Numbered from the stretch's first letter, positions 16,230 to 24,708 are shown. The stretch: DNA of 64,000 nt from Candidatus Chryseobacterium colombiense (GCA_029203185.1 CP119310.1:868001-932000); one strand, 5' to 3'. The notes: a model not told the origin generated them from the letters alone. Numbers and translations are program-made.

Positions 16230-17414
16230 TTATTTCCTTACAAAACTTGCAACGTCTTCGGCGGACACAGTGCTTCCACCCAAAATAATTAATCTTTCTA
16301 CAACATTTCTTAGTTCTCTGATGTTTCCTGTCCATGAAAGTGCTTTTAAGGCTTCAATCGCTTTATCATCGAATTTTTTTGTTGCAGTACCGTGCTCATC
16401 GGCGATCATTCCGGAGAAATGCTCAACCAATAATTTGATGTCTTCTTTTCTTTCATCCAATGGCGGTACATAGATTTCGATCACAGAAAGTCTGTGATAA
16501 AGATCTTCTCTGAATCTTCCTGCTTCTATTTCCTTCTGCATATTTTTATTGGTTGCAGCAAGTACTCTTACATCAACTTTTATTTCTTTATCACTTCCTA
16601 CGGGAGAAACTTTACTTTCCTGTAATGCTCTTAATACTTTTGCCTGAGCGATAAGACTCATATCTCCAATTTCATCCAAGAAAATAGTACCTCCGTTGGC
16701 CTGTTCAAATTTTCCCTGTTTATCTTTGATAGCCCCTGTAAAAGATCCTTTTACGTGACCAAAAAGCTCAGATTCTATAAGCTCAGAAGGAATGGCAGCA
16801 CAGTTTACCTCAATCATCGGGCCTCTCGCTCTTTCACTTTGATTGTGAATGGCGTGTGCTACAAGCTCTTTTCCTGCACCATTGGGTCCTGTAATCAAAA
16901 CTCTGGCATCAGAAACAGCAACTTTCTCAATCATGTCCTGAATCTTCTGTAATCCGGCGGACTGACCGATCATTTGGTATTTTTTGCTTACTTTTTTCTT
17001 AAGCGTTTTATTTTCAGTTTGAAGATTTTTGTTCTCTTTTTTAAGTGTTTCTTTAGTTAAAGCATTTTTAACACTTGTAATCAGTCGGTTGATGTCAATC
17101 GGCTTTGAAATGAAATCATAAGCACCTTCCTTTAAACATGAAACCGCAGAATCAATATCTGCGTGTCCCGAAATCATAATAAAAGTAGTTTCAGGCTTAA
17201 GTGCTAAACTTTGCTTTAAAAGCTCAGTTCCTGAAAGTTTGGGCATTTTGATGTCAGAAATTACCAATGCAAAGTCTTCTTTCTCTACCTGTTTATAGCC
17301 TTCAAGGCCATCTTCGGCGATTACAAATTCATAATCAGTAAGTTCATCTGAGAGAATACTGTGAAGAACTCCCGATATTGCTTTTTCGTCTTCTACGATA
17401 AGGATTTTTTGCAT
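16230..17414 (-). CDS. Sigma-54 response regulator without a DNA-binding domain
   Basis: A 394-residue NtrC-class response regulator. The receiver domain (about 1-120) has the acidic pocket VEDE and phospho-acceptor Asp in VISDIKMPKLSG. The AAA+ domain (about 145-385) has a Walker A-like GPNGAGKE, the sigma-54 contact loop GSFTGA (a variant of GAFTGA) and LDEIGDM. The chain ends about 25 residues after RELRNVVERLI, so the usual C-terminal Fis-type HTH is missing. It may activate sigma-54 without fixed DNA binding, or partner with another protein. The start at 17414 puts MQKILIVEDE first and follows the -7 box; 17453 would precede it. No histidine kinase is adjacent. Confidence 0.9.
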   Translation of the reverse strand: MQKILIVEDEKAISGVLHSILSDELTDYEFVIAEDGLEGYKQVEKEDFALVISDIKMPKLSGTELLKQSLALKPETTFIMISGHADIDSAVSCLKEGAYDFISKPIDINRLITSVKNALTKETLKKENKNLQTENKTLKKKVSKKYQMIGQSAGLQKIQDMIEKVAVSDARVLITGPNGAGKELVAHAIHNQSERARGPMIEVNCAAIPSELIESELFGHVKGSFTGAIKDKQGKFEQANGGTIFLDEIGDMSLIAQAKVLRALQESKVSPVGSDKEIKVDVRVLAATNKNMQKEIEAGRFREDLYHRLSVIEIYVPPLDERKEDIKLLVEHFSGMIADEHGTATKKFDDKAIEALKALSWTGNIRELRNVVERLIILGGSTVSAEDVASFVRK

Positions 17415-17419
17415 AGTTG

Positions 17420-17427
17420 CAAATTTA
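17420..17427 (-). promoter_or_regulatory. -7 promoter box almost touching the start codon
   Basis: Minus strand reads TAAATTTG, ending only 5 nt before the ATG at 17414, so the transcript would be leaderless or nearly so. Confidence 0.5.
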
Positions 17428-17471
17428 GAAATTTTTGATTGAATTATTAGCAAAAACCATACCTAAATAAT

Positions 17472-18131
17472 CTATTGCGTATAATCTCTTCTTCCAAAAA
17501 TGGCAGAACCGACCCTTACTGAATTGGCCCCACATTCTATCGCAATAGGAAAGTCGTCACTCATCCCCATCGATAATGTTTGTAGAGATTTCTGCTTATT
17601 CAGTTCATCAAAAAGGCTTTTTAATATTGAAAATTCTTTTCTGATCTGCTGTTCATCATCGGTGAATGTTGCCATTCCCATCAATCCTGTAACTTCTATA
17701 TTTGAAAATGCTCCGTCTGTATATTTTTGAAATAATCTTTTGGCTTCATCAATTTCTAACCCGAATTTACTTTCTTCTTCAGCAATTTTTACCTGAAGTA
17801 AAACTTTAATGTTCCTGTTATACTTTATGGCTTCTTTATTGATTTCCAAAATTAATTTTTCAGAATCTACACTCTGAATAGTATCTATAAACTCAGCAAT
17901 GTATTTTACTTTATTAGTCTGCAGATGTCCTATCAGATGCCATTGAATATCTTTAGGAAGAAGAGGATATTTCTCCATTACTTCCTGAACTTTGTTTTCT
18001 CCAAAAACCCTTTGCCCAAGATCATAGACTTCCTGAATGGCTGAAACCGGATGCGTTTTTGATACAGCAACCAGTTCTACGTGATCCGGAAGCTGAGTTT
18101 TTATACGGGTATAATTTTCCTGAATGCTCAT
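17472..18131 (-). CDS. yggS: YggS-family pyridoxal-phosphate homeostasis protein
   Basis: A 219-residue cytoplasmic protein with the alanine-racemase-like N-terminal barrel only. PLP-binding Lys is at about residue 25 in VAVSKTHP. Other landmarks are GENKVQE (about 45), WHLIGHLQTNK (about 64) and the C-terminal LSMGMSDDFPIAIECG and VRVGSAIFG phosphate-binding region. Members maintain vitamin B6 balance and influence amino-acid metabolism without known catalysis. It lies upstream of the sigma-54 activator on the same strand, 57 bp apart, with a promoter box between them. Confidence 0.93.
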   Translation of the reverse strand: MSIQENYTRIKTQLPDHVELVAVSKTHPVSAIQEVYDLGQRVFGENKVQEVMEKYPLLPKDIQWHLIGHLQTNKVKYIAEFIDTIQSVDSEKLILEINKEAIKYNRNIKVLLQVKIAEEESKFGLEIDEAKRLFQKYTDGAFSNIEVTGLMGMATFTDDEQQIRKEFSILKSLFDELNKQKSLQTLSMGMSDDFPIAIECGANSVRVGSAIFGRRDYTQ

Positions 18132-18225
18132 GATTGCAAATTTCTGAATTTTAAAAGCAAAAAACGAATTAATTTCTAAATTTTAAAATCAGTTTACCAT
18201 GTAGAAGTAAAGAAAAATGATTGTC

Positions 18226-18321
18226 TGTCATTCTGACGAAGGAAGAATCTCGGATTAATATAGATCAGGCTTCATTTAACAGAAAGATTCTTCACTGCAT
18301 TTCATTTTGTTCAGAATGACA
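18226..18321. repeat. Inverted-repeat intergenic element
   Basis: Left arm 18226-18250 (TGTCATTCTGACGAAGGAAG and on) and right arm 18285-18321 (ending TTCAGAATGACA) are imperfect reverse complements. They belong to the widespread TGTCATTCTGA..GAAG..ATCT repeat type, related in sequence to the cleaner copy at 28706-28806. The element fills the gap between the convergent-free minus genes yggS and the deacetylase gene. Confidence 0.6.
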
Positions 18322-18341
18322 GGCAACCAAAAATATTTAAA

Positions 18342-19208
18342 TTAATTCAAAACCTCATTGATCTTAGGATATTCAGAGATTTTTCTGAAAACAAAGCGGT
18401 TACTTTTCTGCAGTTTCTCAATAAAAAGATCAAGTTCATTAATAGAGTCAGAATCTGTAAGATATTGGTCATGCGTAAGAAAAACGAGGTGTCTTGAAGT
18501 TTTTTCTAAATCATTAAAAAAAATACTGTCCACTTTTTTCAGCATAGCCTCATGACTGCCTTTCAGAGCCATTTTCTGACCAGGTTTCCATTCCAGATCC
18601 CAGCCAATTACTTTATAACCTGCTTCTTTAAGTTTATTAGCAGCTTCGGTAGAACTTTTAAGATCGGTCACGTTTGTATTAGTAAGCCTCCAGATATTCC
18701 TTCCCGGAGTTCTGGCAATTTTATCGTATAATTTCAAGCTGTCTTTTGCCGTATCAAAATCGTGGACAACAGCCAGCGGATTTTTGTAAAAATCGGTGTA
18801 TTTATTATTGGCATGAGTAAAACTATGATTTGCCAGTTCTATCAAGGGATCCTTTTTCAAAAGCTCAAAGTCATTCATTTGTGTTTTGCTTCCATATACA
18901 TGTTTTCCAACAATAAAAGCAGTTGCACAGACATTTCTCTTGTTAAGAATTTTGAGAAGATTTACTGTTCCGCGATTTGGTCCATCATCAAATGTAAGAT
19001 AAATAACTCTTTTGTCCGAATCGACATTTTCATCATCAATTTTAGGAACTGTTTTTGCGACGGGATGTTCCTGAGAAATCAGTTTTTCTGATTCTTTCTT
19101 GTCGTTTTTACGGTTACAACCGTTGAATAAGATTGAAGTTGCACTCACCAATGCAAACATCCCAAGAAAAGTCTTGTTTCTAGACTTTTCCGCAAAAGTT
19201 TTTTTCAT
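18342..19208 (-). CDS. Polysaccharide deacetylase (NodB-like) lipoprotein
   Basis: A 288-residue carbohydrate esterase family 4-type protein, probably removing N-acetyl groups from peptidoglycan or another glycan in the envelope. The N-terminus has a hydrophobic segment and lipobox-like LFNGC at about residue 31, suggesting a lipoprotein. Motif 1 is YLTFDDGPN (about 70) and motif 2 LANHSFTHAN (about 128) with the two metal-binding His. Motifs 3 and 4 are less classical (TPGRN, GWDLEW), and the late HLVFLTHDQ may supply the final His. Substrate and exact cell-surface role are unknown. Confidence 0.87.
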   Translation of the reverse strand: MKKTFAEKSRNKTFLGMFALVSATSILFNGCNRKNDKKESEKLISQEHPVAKTVPKIDDENVDSDKRVIYLTFDDGPNRGTVNLLKILNKRNVCATAFIVGKHVYGSKTQMNDFELLKKDPLIELANHSFTHANNKYTDFYKNPLAVVHDFDTAKDSLKLYDKIARTPGRNIWRLTNTNVTDLKSSTEAANKLKEAGYKVIGWDLEWKPGQKMALKGSHEAMLKKVDSIFFNDLEKTSRHLVFLTHDQYLTDSDSINELDLFIEKLQKSNRFVFRKISEYPKINEVLN

Positions 19209-19273
19209 AAAATTAAGAGGAATTTAAATTGTTAAAAAAAAGTTAATTTTTCTAAATTATTCTTAACAAATTA

Positions 19274-19302
19274 CATGCCGAATTTAATTGAATTCGGCTT
19301 TT
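19274..19302 (+). terminator. Possible plus-strand terminator hairpin
   Basis: GCCGAATT and AATTCGGC form a stem followed by T5 on the plus strand, yet no plus-strand gene precedes it. It may act weakly for the DUF72 gene on the other strand or block antisense transcription. Confidence 0.35.
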
Positions 19303-19326
19303 TAAGGATATTTTAATAACTAAATT

Positions 19327-20055
19327 TTATTTCAGTAATTCCTTTAAATATAAAGAGTTATTAATCGCAGCTGTTCCCCATGTATTATTGAAAAAAATAA
19401 AGGTTTTCTTTTTCAGATTTATAATATTTTCAGCGAGATCTTTAAGGAATTCTGAAGTATATTCGGATTTGTAAAGAATAGGTTTCCCATGAAGCCTGTA
19501 GTACAAAATTTCAGAATGATTAATGATAACATCTTCAGGTAAATTTCCCGGGAAACTTACACCGGAAAAAATAATATTGTGATCTCCCAGAATTTTAAAA
19601 ATCTCATCGTTCCACCATGATTCATGACGGAATTCAATGACGTTCAAGTAAGCAAAATTGATATTACGAAGGATAACATCAATATTTTCCTGCGAATTTT
19701 TGAAAGAAGGCGGGAATTGATAAAGAAAGCCGGAAAGCTTATCTTTAAGATGATCCTGAATATGAGCACAGAATTCGGTAATATGTTCTTTGCAGTCTTT
19801 CAGGCGCTTTTCGTGAGAAATTGTTTTCGGAATTTTAATAAAAAACTTAAAATCTTCAGGAGTTTCATCTCTCCATTTCAGAAGGGTTTTAGCTGTTGGA
19901 TTCCTGTAAAAAGTTGAATTGATTTCTACACAATTGAATTTGTGAGAATATAAAGAAAGAAAGTCTTTACTTTTTGCATCTTCAGGATATAATGATCCTT
20001 TCCAGTCATTATTGTAAAATCCTGAACAACCAATATACAGACTTTCTTTTTTCAT
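19327..20055 (-). CDS. DUF72 (YecE-like) family protein
   Basis: A 242-residue cytoplasmic TIM-barrel-like protein of the DUF72 family. Diagnostic stretches are YIGCSGFYNNDWKGSLYP at the N-terminus, FNCVEINSTFYRNP (about 39), FKFFIKIPKTISHEKRL (about 70), and YYRLHGKP (about 185). The biochemical role is unknown; some relatives contain iron-sulfur-type or metal-related features in other lineages. It begins 2 bp after the copA stop codon, so it must be in the copper operon and may have been recruited to it. Confidence 0.87.
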   Translation of the reverse strand: MKKESLYIGCSGFYNNDWKGSLYPEDAKSKDFLSLYSHKFNCVEINSTFYRNPTAKTLLKWRDETPEDFKFFIKIPKTISHEKRLKDCKEHITEFCAHIQDHLKDKLSGFLYQFPPSFKNSQENIDVILRNINFAYLNVIEFRHESWWNDEIFKILGDHNIIFSGVSFPGNLPEDVIINHSEILYYRLHGKPILYKSEYTSEFLKDLAENIINLKKKTFIFFNNTWGTAAINNSLYLKELLK

Positions 20056-20057
20056 AT

Positions 20058-22901
20058 TTACTTAATATCTAAATCGACTGAATTCAAACGTAGAGAATTT
20101 AAAATCACCGATAATGAGCTAAAACTCATTGCTGCCGCAGCAATCATAGGTGATAAAAGAATTCCAAAGAAAGGATACAATAATCCTGCCGCAATCGGAA
20201 CGCCTAAAACATTATAAATAAAAGCAAAGAATAAGTTTTCCTTAATATTCTTTAAAAGCTTTTCACTGAGTAACTTTGCCTTGGCCACCCCTAAAATATC
20301 ACCTTTTAATAAAGTAATTTCGGCACTTTCGATAGCAACATCGGTTCCTGTTCCCATCGCAATTCCAATATCAGCCTGAGCCAAAGCAGGGGAGTCATTG
20401 ATTCCGTCACCCGTCATGGCTACGATTTTACCTTGCTGCTGAAGTTTTTTAACCTCATTTAATTTATCCTCCGGATGACAGTTGGCTTTGAAATGTTTGA
20501 TTCCCAATTCTTCAGCAACCGCTTTTGCAGTATGTTCATTGTCTCCGGTCATCATGATGACATCTATACCTTCACTTAATAACAGCTGAACCGCTTTTTT
20601 AGAGCTTTCTTTTATTTTATCAGTAAAGCTAATGAATCCTAAAACCGTATTTCCCTGAGCGATATAAGAAATAGTATGTGCTTTTGACTGAACTTCAAAC
20701 GCCTTTTGTTTTAAGTTTTCAGGAATTGATATCTGATGAGAGATTATCAGACTTTCGTTTCCTAAATAAACCGTTTCTCCGTTGATATTTCCTTTAACTC
20801 CTTTTCCTGAAATATTTTCAAAATCTGTTACTTTTTCAGGAGAAACATTTTGCTCTTTTGCTTTTTTGATTACCGCATTGGATAGAGGATGCTCAGAATT
20901 CTGATTTAAGGAATAGGCTAATTTCAGGATTGAATTTTTATCTTCATCAACCGTTTCAATATATTCTAAAGATGGCTTTCCTTCTGTTAAAGTTCCTGTT
21001 TTATCGGTAATTAAAACATTTACCTTATTCATTTGTTCAAGTGCTTCTGCATTTTTGATAAGAATTCCGTTTTTAGCCCCTTTTCCAATTCCAACCATTA
21101 AAGACATCGGTGTAGCCAAGCCCAATGCACAAGGACAGGCAACAATTAAAACAGCCACAGCATTCACAAAGGCAAACAAGCTTTTTTTTCCTTCCGGACC
21201 GAAAATTTGCCAAAGAATAAATGTTAAAACCGCAATCAAGATAACAGTAGGAACGAAAACTTTTGAAACTTTATCAGTAAGCTTTTGAATCGGAGCCTTA
21301 CTTCTGCTGGCTTCATTCACCATTTTAATGATCTGAGCAAGTAAAGTTTCATCGCCCACTTTTTCAGCTTTCATAATGAACACCTGATTGCCGTTGATAG
21401 TTCCTGAAGAAACTTTATCATTAATGCTTTTTTCAACCGGAATAGGCTCTCCTGTAATCATACTTTCATCAACATAAGAGCTTCCTTCTGTTATTTTTCC
21501 GTCAACAGGAATTTTTTCTCCCGGTTTTACCTTTAATAAGTCTCCGATTTTTACCTGAGAAAGCAAAACTTTTTTTTCTTCTCCGTTTACGATAAGATTG
21601 GCTTCATCTGGCGAAAGATTCATCAGTTCACGGATGGCATTTCCCGTTTTTTTATGTGCAGCAGCTTCCATGAGCTGACCTAAGATCACCAATGTTAAAA
21701 TCACACAGACCGCTTCAAAATACAATGGAATTTCATGATCATGACCACGGATTTCATGGGGGATCATATCCGGAAAGACCAAAGCAACAATACTGAAAAT
21801 AAATGCTGCAGCAACTCCCAAAGCAATTAAGCTAAACATATTCAGATTCCAGGTTTTAAAAGAAACCCAGCCTCTTTTTATTAAAAACCACCCGGAATAA
21901 AATAGAACCGGAAGTGTTAAAATAAATTCAATAACGCCCTGAATCTGGTGAGAAAAAGGGAAATCAATGAACATTCTTCCCATCGAAAGTATAAAAACAG
22001 GGAGCGTGAAAGCCAGAGAAATAATGAATTTTCTTTTCAGAATGATGTATGTTTCATCCTCTTCACCTTCATTTGAATCAGGCATTCTTACTAAATCCAT
22101 TCCACAAATAGGACAACTTCCCGGCTCATCACTTATAATTTCAGGATGCATCGGGCAGGTATATTTTGCCACTTTTTTCTCAGGATATTTTACCAGATCC
22201 ATTCCACAAACCGGACAACCTACATTCCTGTCATACACCTTATCTCCTTCACAATACATTGGACAGTAATATTTGCCTGCCATTTCATCGGTAATTTTCG
22301 GAGCTTCATGGTGATGCCCGTGATCATGAGTATGGTGATGCGAATGAGTTCCCGCATTTTTCACCAAGTTCTCCGTAATTTCTTCCAAATGCATATGACA
22401 AACAGGACAATCGCCTTTCTCATTATAAATCTTATCTCCTTCGCAGAACATAGGACAATAATATTTTCCTATATTATCTTTGAAATTTTCAGGTAAATGG
22501 GCAGAAGAGTAGGTTGGCTTATGATTAGGATCTTTTGCCAGCTTTTCTTCAATAGGAACCAGATACATATTGCAAACCGGACATCTTTTCCCTTGCTGGA
22601 AATAGACTTTATCACCTTCGCATTCCATCGGGCAATAATAAACAGATGATGGAGATATTCTGTCCTGCGGTTTTACAAAATCTTTTTGAGAATTGTCAGG
22701 ATCGTCCAGTTTATAGTTTCCGATTGCGTCCAGCGCTTTATTTAAAGTATTTAATTCAATATCTTTTTCGGAAGTGATGGTTGCTGTATTTGTTTCTAAA
22801 TCAACATCAGCACTTATCCCTTCAATACTATTCAGCTTTTCAAAAATCTTTTTCTGACAGCCGGAACAAGTCATTCCGAGTATTTTATATTGTTTTTCCA
22901 T
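20058..22901 (-). CDS. copA: Copper-exporting P1B-type ATPase with four extra metal-binding modules
   Basis: A 947-residue inner-membrane pump expelling Cu(I). The N-terminal HMA domain has GMTCSGC (about 9-15). Four repeats of the heavy-metal-binding HMBD/YHS-like module follow, with YYCPM..CEGDK and CPVC.M signatures at about 88, 147, 210 and 248, and a His-rich linker near 188. The P-type core has the CPC motif in VACPCALG, the phosphorylation site DKTGTLTEG and GDGINDSPAL. CPC with this architecture indicates Cu(I). It is followed at once by the DUF72 gene and lies downstream of a putative copper-sensing regulator. Confidence 0.95.
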   Translation of the reverse strand: MEKQYKILGMTCSGCQKKIFEKLNSIEGISADVDLETNTATITSEKDIELNTLNKALDAIGNYKLDDPDNSQKDFVKPQDRISPSSVYYCPMECEGDKVYFQQGKRCPVCNMYLVPIEEKLAKDPNHKPTYSSAHLPENFKDNIGKYYCPMFCEGDKIYNEKGDCPVCHMHLEEITENLVKNAGTHSHHHTHDHGHHHEAPKITDEMAGKYYCPMYCEGDKVYDRNVGCPVCGMDLVKYPEKKVAKYTCPMHPEIISDEPGSCPICGMDLVRMPDSNEGEEDETYIILKRKFIISLAFTLPVFILSMGRMFIDFPFSHQIQGVIEFILTLPVLFYSGWFLIKRGWVSFKTWNLNMFSLIALGVAAAFIFSIVALVFPDMIPHEIRGHDHEIPLYFEAVCVILTLVILGQLMEAAAHKKTGNAIRELMNLSPDEANLIVNGEEKKVLLSQVKIGDLLKVKPGEKIPVDGKITEGSSYVDESMITGEPIPVEKSINDKVSSGTINGNQVFIMKAEKVGDETLLAQIIKMVNEASRSKAPIQKLTDKVSKVFVPTVILIAVLTFILWQIFGPEGKKSLFAFVNAVAVLIVACPCALGLATPMSLMVGIGKGAKNGILIKNAEALEQMNKVNVLITDKTGTLTEGKPSLEYIETVDEDKNSILKLAYSLNQNSEHPLSNAVIKKAKEQNVSPEKVTDFENISGKGVKGNINGETVYLGNESLIISHQISIPENLKQKAFEVQSKAHTISYIAQGNTVLGFISFTDKIKESSKKAVQLLLSEGIDVIMMTGDNEHTAKAVAEELGIKHFKANCHPEDKLNEVKKLQQQGKIVAMTGDGINDSPALAQADIGIAMGTGTDVAIESAEITLLKGDILGVAKAKLLSEKLLKNIKENLFFAFIYNVLGVPIAAGLLYPFFGILLSPMIAAAAMSFSSLSVILNSLRLNSVDLDIK

Positions 22902-22936
22902 AATCCTTTTAATTTACAGTACAAATTTCCAAAACG

Positions 22937-22950
22937 CAACATGAAGGTTG
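22937..22950. promoter_or_regulatory. Candidate operator upstream of copA
   Basis: CAAC and GTTG form an inverted repeat with a 6-bp spacer just upstream of a near -7 box (minus strand GAAATTTG at about 22922-22929). It is a plausible binding site for the adjacent metal-sensing regulator, but short and unproven. Confidence 0.25.
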
Positions 22951-22993
22951 TTATAAATTTAAGGATAATGTTTATAGAATTTGGCAGGAAGGA

Positions 22994-23030
22994 TTAGAGT
23001 TTTGATTATCAATGAATTTCAAAACTCTAA
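22994..23030. other. Perfect 12-bp hairpin between regulator and copA
   Basis: TTAGAGTTTTGA pairs perfectly with TCAAAACTCTAA across a 13-nt loop. On the minus strand there is no strong T tract, so it may be a weak terminator, a stabiliser or a processing site in the regulator-to-copA message. Confidence 0.5.
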
Positions 23031-23042
23031 TATATTTTATTT

Positions 23043-23603
23043 TCAGACAAGATCCAGAGGTTTTCGATTGTGGATCTTCAGTTTTTTAAATTCAGTAGGA
23101 GTGAAACCTGAACTGTTTCTGAATTGGGATGACAAATGCTGAACACTTTTATAACCAAGTTTTCCTGCAATTTCTGTCAGTGTAAATTCATTATATAAAA
23201 GTAATTCTTTCACCTTTTCAATCTTTTGAAGAATAAAAAACTGCTCTAATGTGACATTCTCATTTTGAGAAAAAGTCTTTGAAAGAGAACTGTAATCCTT
23301 ATGAATTTTTGATGTTAAAAACTCTGAAAGAAGGAAGTTTTCATCAATATCAAGCTCGCTGATTTTTGTAATGATCAGAGCCTTAATTTTTTCAATAAGC
23401 TGATGAGCAGAATCTTTTATCCTTTCGAAACCTGTTTCCGAAAGATGTTTTTCAATGGACTGAAGATCTTCTTCGGAAACATCGGATTCTGTTTCCACTT
23501 CACCAAGATTGATAGATTTGATTTTTACTCGATTTTCATTAAAAATAGACTGAACGGCAGAAATACACCTTCCACAAACCATATTTTTTATGAAAATTTT
23601 CAT
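23043..23603 (-). CDS. HMA-AraC fusion regulator, probable copper sensor
   Basis: A 186-residue protein joining an HMA-like metal-binding domain to an AraC HTH. The N-terminal beta-alpha fold has a CxxC at residues 10 and 13 (MVCGRC), the copper or zinc ligand pair of HMA domains. The C-terminal half (about 105-180) is a two-HTH AraC unit ending FKKLKI. No other sensor domain is present, so direct metal binding is the likely signal. It lies upstream of copA, and its start overlaps the thioesterase stop by 4 bp, so the two are translationally coupled. Control of copA is inferred from context. Confidence 0.85.
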   Translation of the reverse strand: MKIFIKNMVCGRCISAVQSIFNENRVKIKSINLGEVETESDVSEEDLQSIEKHLSETGFERIKDSAHQLIEKIKALIITKISELDIDENFLLSEFLTSKIHKDYSSLSKTFSQNENVTLEQFFILQKIEKVKELLLYNEFTLTEIAGKLGYKSVQHLSSQFRNSSGFTPTEFKKLKIHNRKPLDLV

Positions 23604-24004
23604 TGCTGATCCTGATTGTTTAGCAATCTGTCTTTTACAAATTCAACTTTTGTTTTTCCATGTGGTGCAGGGTTTCCGTCCTGATCTAAGTTTACCATTA
23701 CAATTCTGTCGACAGTAATGATGGTTTGATGGGTCATTTTATTTCGTACATCACATCTTAAGGTAAGCGAAGTTGATCCAAAATTTGAAACTTCAATCCC
23801 AATTTCAATAATATCACCTTGTTTTGCAGAGCTTACAAAGTTGATTTCTGATATGAATTTTGTAACTACTTTTTTATTTTCCAGCTGAATCACGGCATAC
23901 AATGCTGCTTCTTCATCAATCCACTGTAATAATCGTCCTCCAAAAAGTGACTGATTAGGGTTCAAATCTTCGGGTTTTACCCATTTTCTCGTATGATAGT
24001 TCAT
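23600..24004 (-). CDS. Acyl-CoA thioesterase, hotdog fold
   Basis: A 134-residue YciA/BACH-type hotdog protein hydrolysing acyl-CoA to free acid and CoA. The core helix region QSLFGGRLLQWIDEEAALYAV (about 18-38) with catalytic-type Asp and the strand KFISEINFV are diagnostic. The minus-strand -7 box TAAATTTG occupies 24025-24032, overlapping the alternative GTG start at 24025, so ATG at 24004 is chosen. Its stop overlaps the HMA-AraC start by 4 bp. Why a thioesterase shares a transcript with a copper regulator is unclear; it may be incidental. Confidence 0.85.
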   Translation of the reverse strand: MNYHTRKWVKPEDLNPNQSLFGGRLLQWIDEEAALYAVIQLENKKVVTKFISEINFVSSAKQGDIIEIGIEVSNFGSTSLTLRCDVRNKMTHQTIITVDRIVMVNLDQDGNPAPHGKTKVEFVKDRLLNNQDQQ

Positions 24005-24024
24005 ATTTTTAATAATTTGCAGCA

Positions 24025-24032
24025 CAAATTTA
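24025..24032 (-). promoter_or_regulatory. -7 promoter box of thioesterase-regulator operon
   Basis: Minus strand TAAATTTG, 20 nt upstream of the ATG at 24004. It rules out the GTG at 24025. Confidence 0.55.
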
Positions 24033-24223
24033 AGGTTAAAAAATTGTATTTACAGTTAATTAATATTTAGTTATTAAAAAACAATAATTTGTTTTCTCAA
24101 TTACTAATAAAAGCCTGATAAATATTATTTTATAAGAATTAGATTTAACAAATTCAATATTAAGTGAGAATTAATTATAAAAAAGCTTTGATTTGTAATT
24201 TTTAATTGTAACTTGCAATCGTT

Positions 24224-24231
24224 TATATTTG
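24224..24231 (+). promoter_or_regulatory. -7 promoter box of the RNA-binding protein gene
   Basis: TATATTTG, leaving a leader of about 75 nt before the ATG at 24311. Confidence 0.5.
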
Positions 24232-24310
24232 GAATCAATATTTGTTCATTAATTTATGTTGTTTTTCTTTTATATGCCAAATTTTTATTAATTTTTTAAT
24301 TTTATTTAAA
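24232..24310 (+). promoter_or_regulatory. Long AT-rich 5' leader
   Basis: The leader between the -7 box and the RRM gene start is about 75 nt and T-rich, unlike the short leaders elsewhere here. An extended frame with an upstream ATG at 24242 runs through it. Such leaders are common for cold-induced RNA-binding protein genes, and temperature-dependent control is a guess. Confidence 0.3.
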
Positions 24311-24673
24311 ATGAACATTTTTGTTTCAAACATCAATTACGCAACTAAAGAATATGAGTTGCATGACTTATTCGCTGAATTTGGCGATGTAACATCTGCT
24401 AAGATTGTAACAGACAGAGAAACTGGTCGTTCTAGAGGTTTCGGTTTCATCGAAATGGGTGACGAAGAAGGAGCTCAAGCTATTGAAGCTCTTAACCAGA
24501 AAGAACTTAACGGGAAAGTACTTAACGTATCTGAAGCTAAGCCGAGAGAAGAAAAACCAAGAAGAAGTTTCGATAACAACAGAGGTGGTGGTTATGGAAA
24601 CAACCGTGGTGGAAACAACGGTGGTGGTTACGGTAACAACAGAGGAGGTAACGGCGGTGGAAACCGTTGGTAA
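24311..24673 (+). CDS. Glycine-rich RRM RNA-binding protein
   Basis: A 120-residue protein with one RNA-recognition motif (about 1-78) and a Gly/Asn/Arg-rich tail. RNP2 is IFVSNINY near the N-terminus and RNP1 is RGFGFIEM (about 40-47). The tail repeats GGYGNNRGG units. Relatives are cold-shock-type RNA chaperones. The start at 24311 is chosen because MNIFVSNINY is the standard beginning; the 23-residue extension from 24242 is T-rich leader sequence. It is a single gene with a strong terminator. Confidence 0.92.
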   Translation: MNIFVSNINYATKEYELHDLFAEFGDVTSAKIVTDRETGRSRGFGFIEMGDEEGAQAIEALNQKELNGKVLNVSEAKPREEKPRRSFDNNRGGGYGNNRGGNNGGGYGNNRGGNGGGNRW

Positions 24674-24679
24674 AAAATA

Positions 24680-24708
24680 TAAGCGGCTTTTCGGAGCCGC
24701 TTTTTTTA
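24680..24708 (+). terminator. Intrinsic terminator after the RRM gene
   Basis: AGCGGCT pairs with AGCCGCT across a 6-nt loop, followed by seven T. Confidence 0.85.

Noticed and set aside
22902..23042. Sigma-54 promoter (TGGCAC-N5-TTGC) near the copper genes
   Set aside because: A TGGCAG occurs near 22982 but no TTGC at the required spacing.
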